Below are positions 41,058-41,075 of a stretch of DNA of 41,075 nt, in pieces (position 1 is the first letter of the stretch; every line of letters starts with the position of its first letter). This stretch comes from Bacteroidales bacterium UBA4893. GTDB taxonomy: Bacteria; Bacteroidota; Bacteroidia; Bacteroidales; P3. Where the stretch lies: NCBI GenBank assembly GCA_002399025.1, contig DHCV01000029.1, positions 1-41,075 of the forward strand. The letters are read 5' to 3'. Under the pieces are notes generated by a model, which saw only the letters and a program-made list of their open reading frames with translations, was not told the origin of the DNA and ran no database searches. The position numbers and the translations under genes are program-made.

Positions 41058-41075
41058 CGTTGCAAAATCCAACTC

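Overview
This 41 kb window comes from the chromosome of a low-GC member of the Bacteroidota, probably Bacteroidales or a close relative. Four things support this. The left edge holds the 5' end of a 16S rRNA gene on the minus strand with a Bacteroidales-like start. Secreted proteins carry type IX secretion (T9SS) C-terminal sorting domains. Many genes are preceded by the Bacteroidota promoter pattern TAnnTTTG with TTG about 19 bp upstream. Families typical of the phylum are present (DUF4293, HU-HIG-type HU, WbqC, short-form Pgi). Most of the content is housekeeping.

Layout. 1-308: 16S 5' end, leader and a strong rRNA promoter. 587-4239 (minus): rpsO and pnp in the usual order, a VanZ-like protein and gcvH. 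4326-8607 (minus): a T9SS-exported subtilase, a DUF2795 protein, an HU-like protein, a 23-bp tandem repeat array (about 11 copies) and a secreted protein. 8846-10948 (minus): an acidic-tailed protein, Mrp, a NifU-like scaffold and a PduO-type cobalamin adenosyltransferase. 11046-14850 (minus): a T9SS-exported M1 peptidase, then an ECF sigma factor overlapping a membrane protein whose outer domain resembles the T9SS type B (CHU_C) sorting domain. 15144-15216: tRNA-Lys. 15421-18386 (plus): a hypothetical gene, a WbqC protein, a WecA-like transferase and an FtsE-like ATPase. 18433-20440 (minus): two glycosyltransferases. 20491-20564: a CAU tRNA. 20647-24478 (minus): DUF4293 protein, groES-groEL behind a sigma-54-like promoter, secG and a TPR-like protein. 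24479-25110: intergenic region with a 22-bp repeat array. 25111-32572 (plus): rpmH, rlmD, a secreted repeat protein with a NERD nuclease-like protein, leuS, an EamA transporter and an ICMT-like methyltransferase. 32579-39863 (minus): aldehyde dehydrogenase, pgi, tilS, an S9 peptidase and a secreted protein. 39997-40839 (plus): a small membrane protein and efp. The right end carries short dispersed repeats.

Several genes plausibly work together: Mrp with NifU in Fe-S delivery, GroES with GroEL, TilS with the CAU tRNA (whose acceptor stem has the bases TilS prefers), and the sigma/anti-sigma pair, possibly sensing envelope or T9SS state. The most promising new leads are that sigma/CHU_C anti-sigma pair, the 23-bp dyad-containing array upstream of the HU-like gene, the sigma-54-like heat-shock promoter architecture, and the 22-bp array upstream of rpmH. 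No CRISPR array, prophage, complete insertion sequence or transposase gene was seen.
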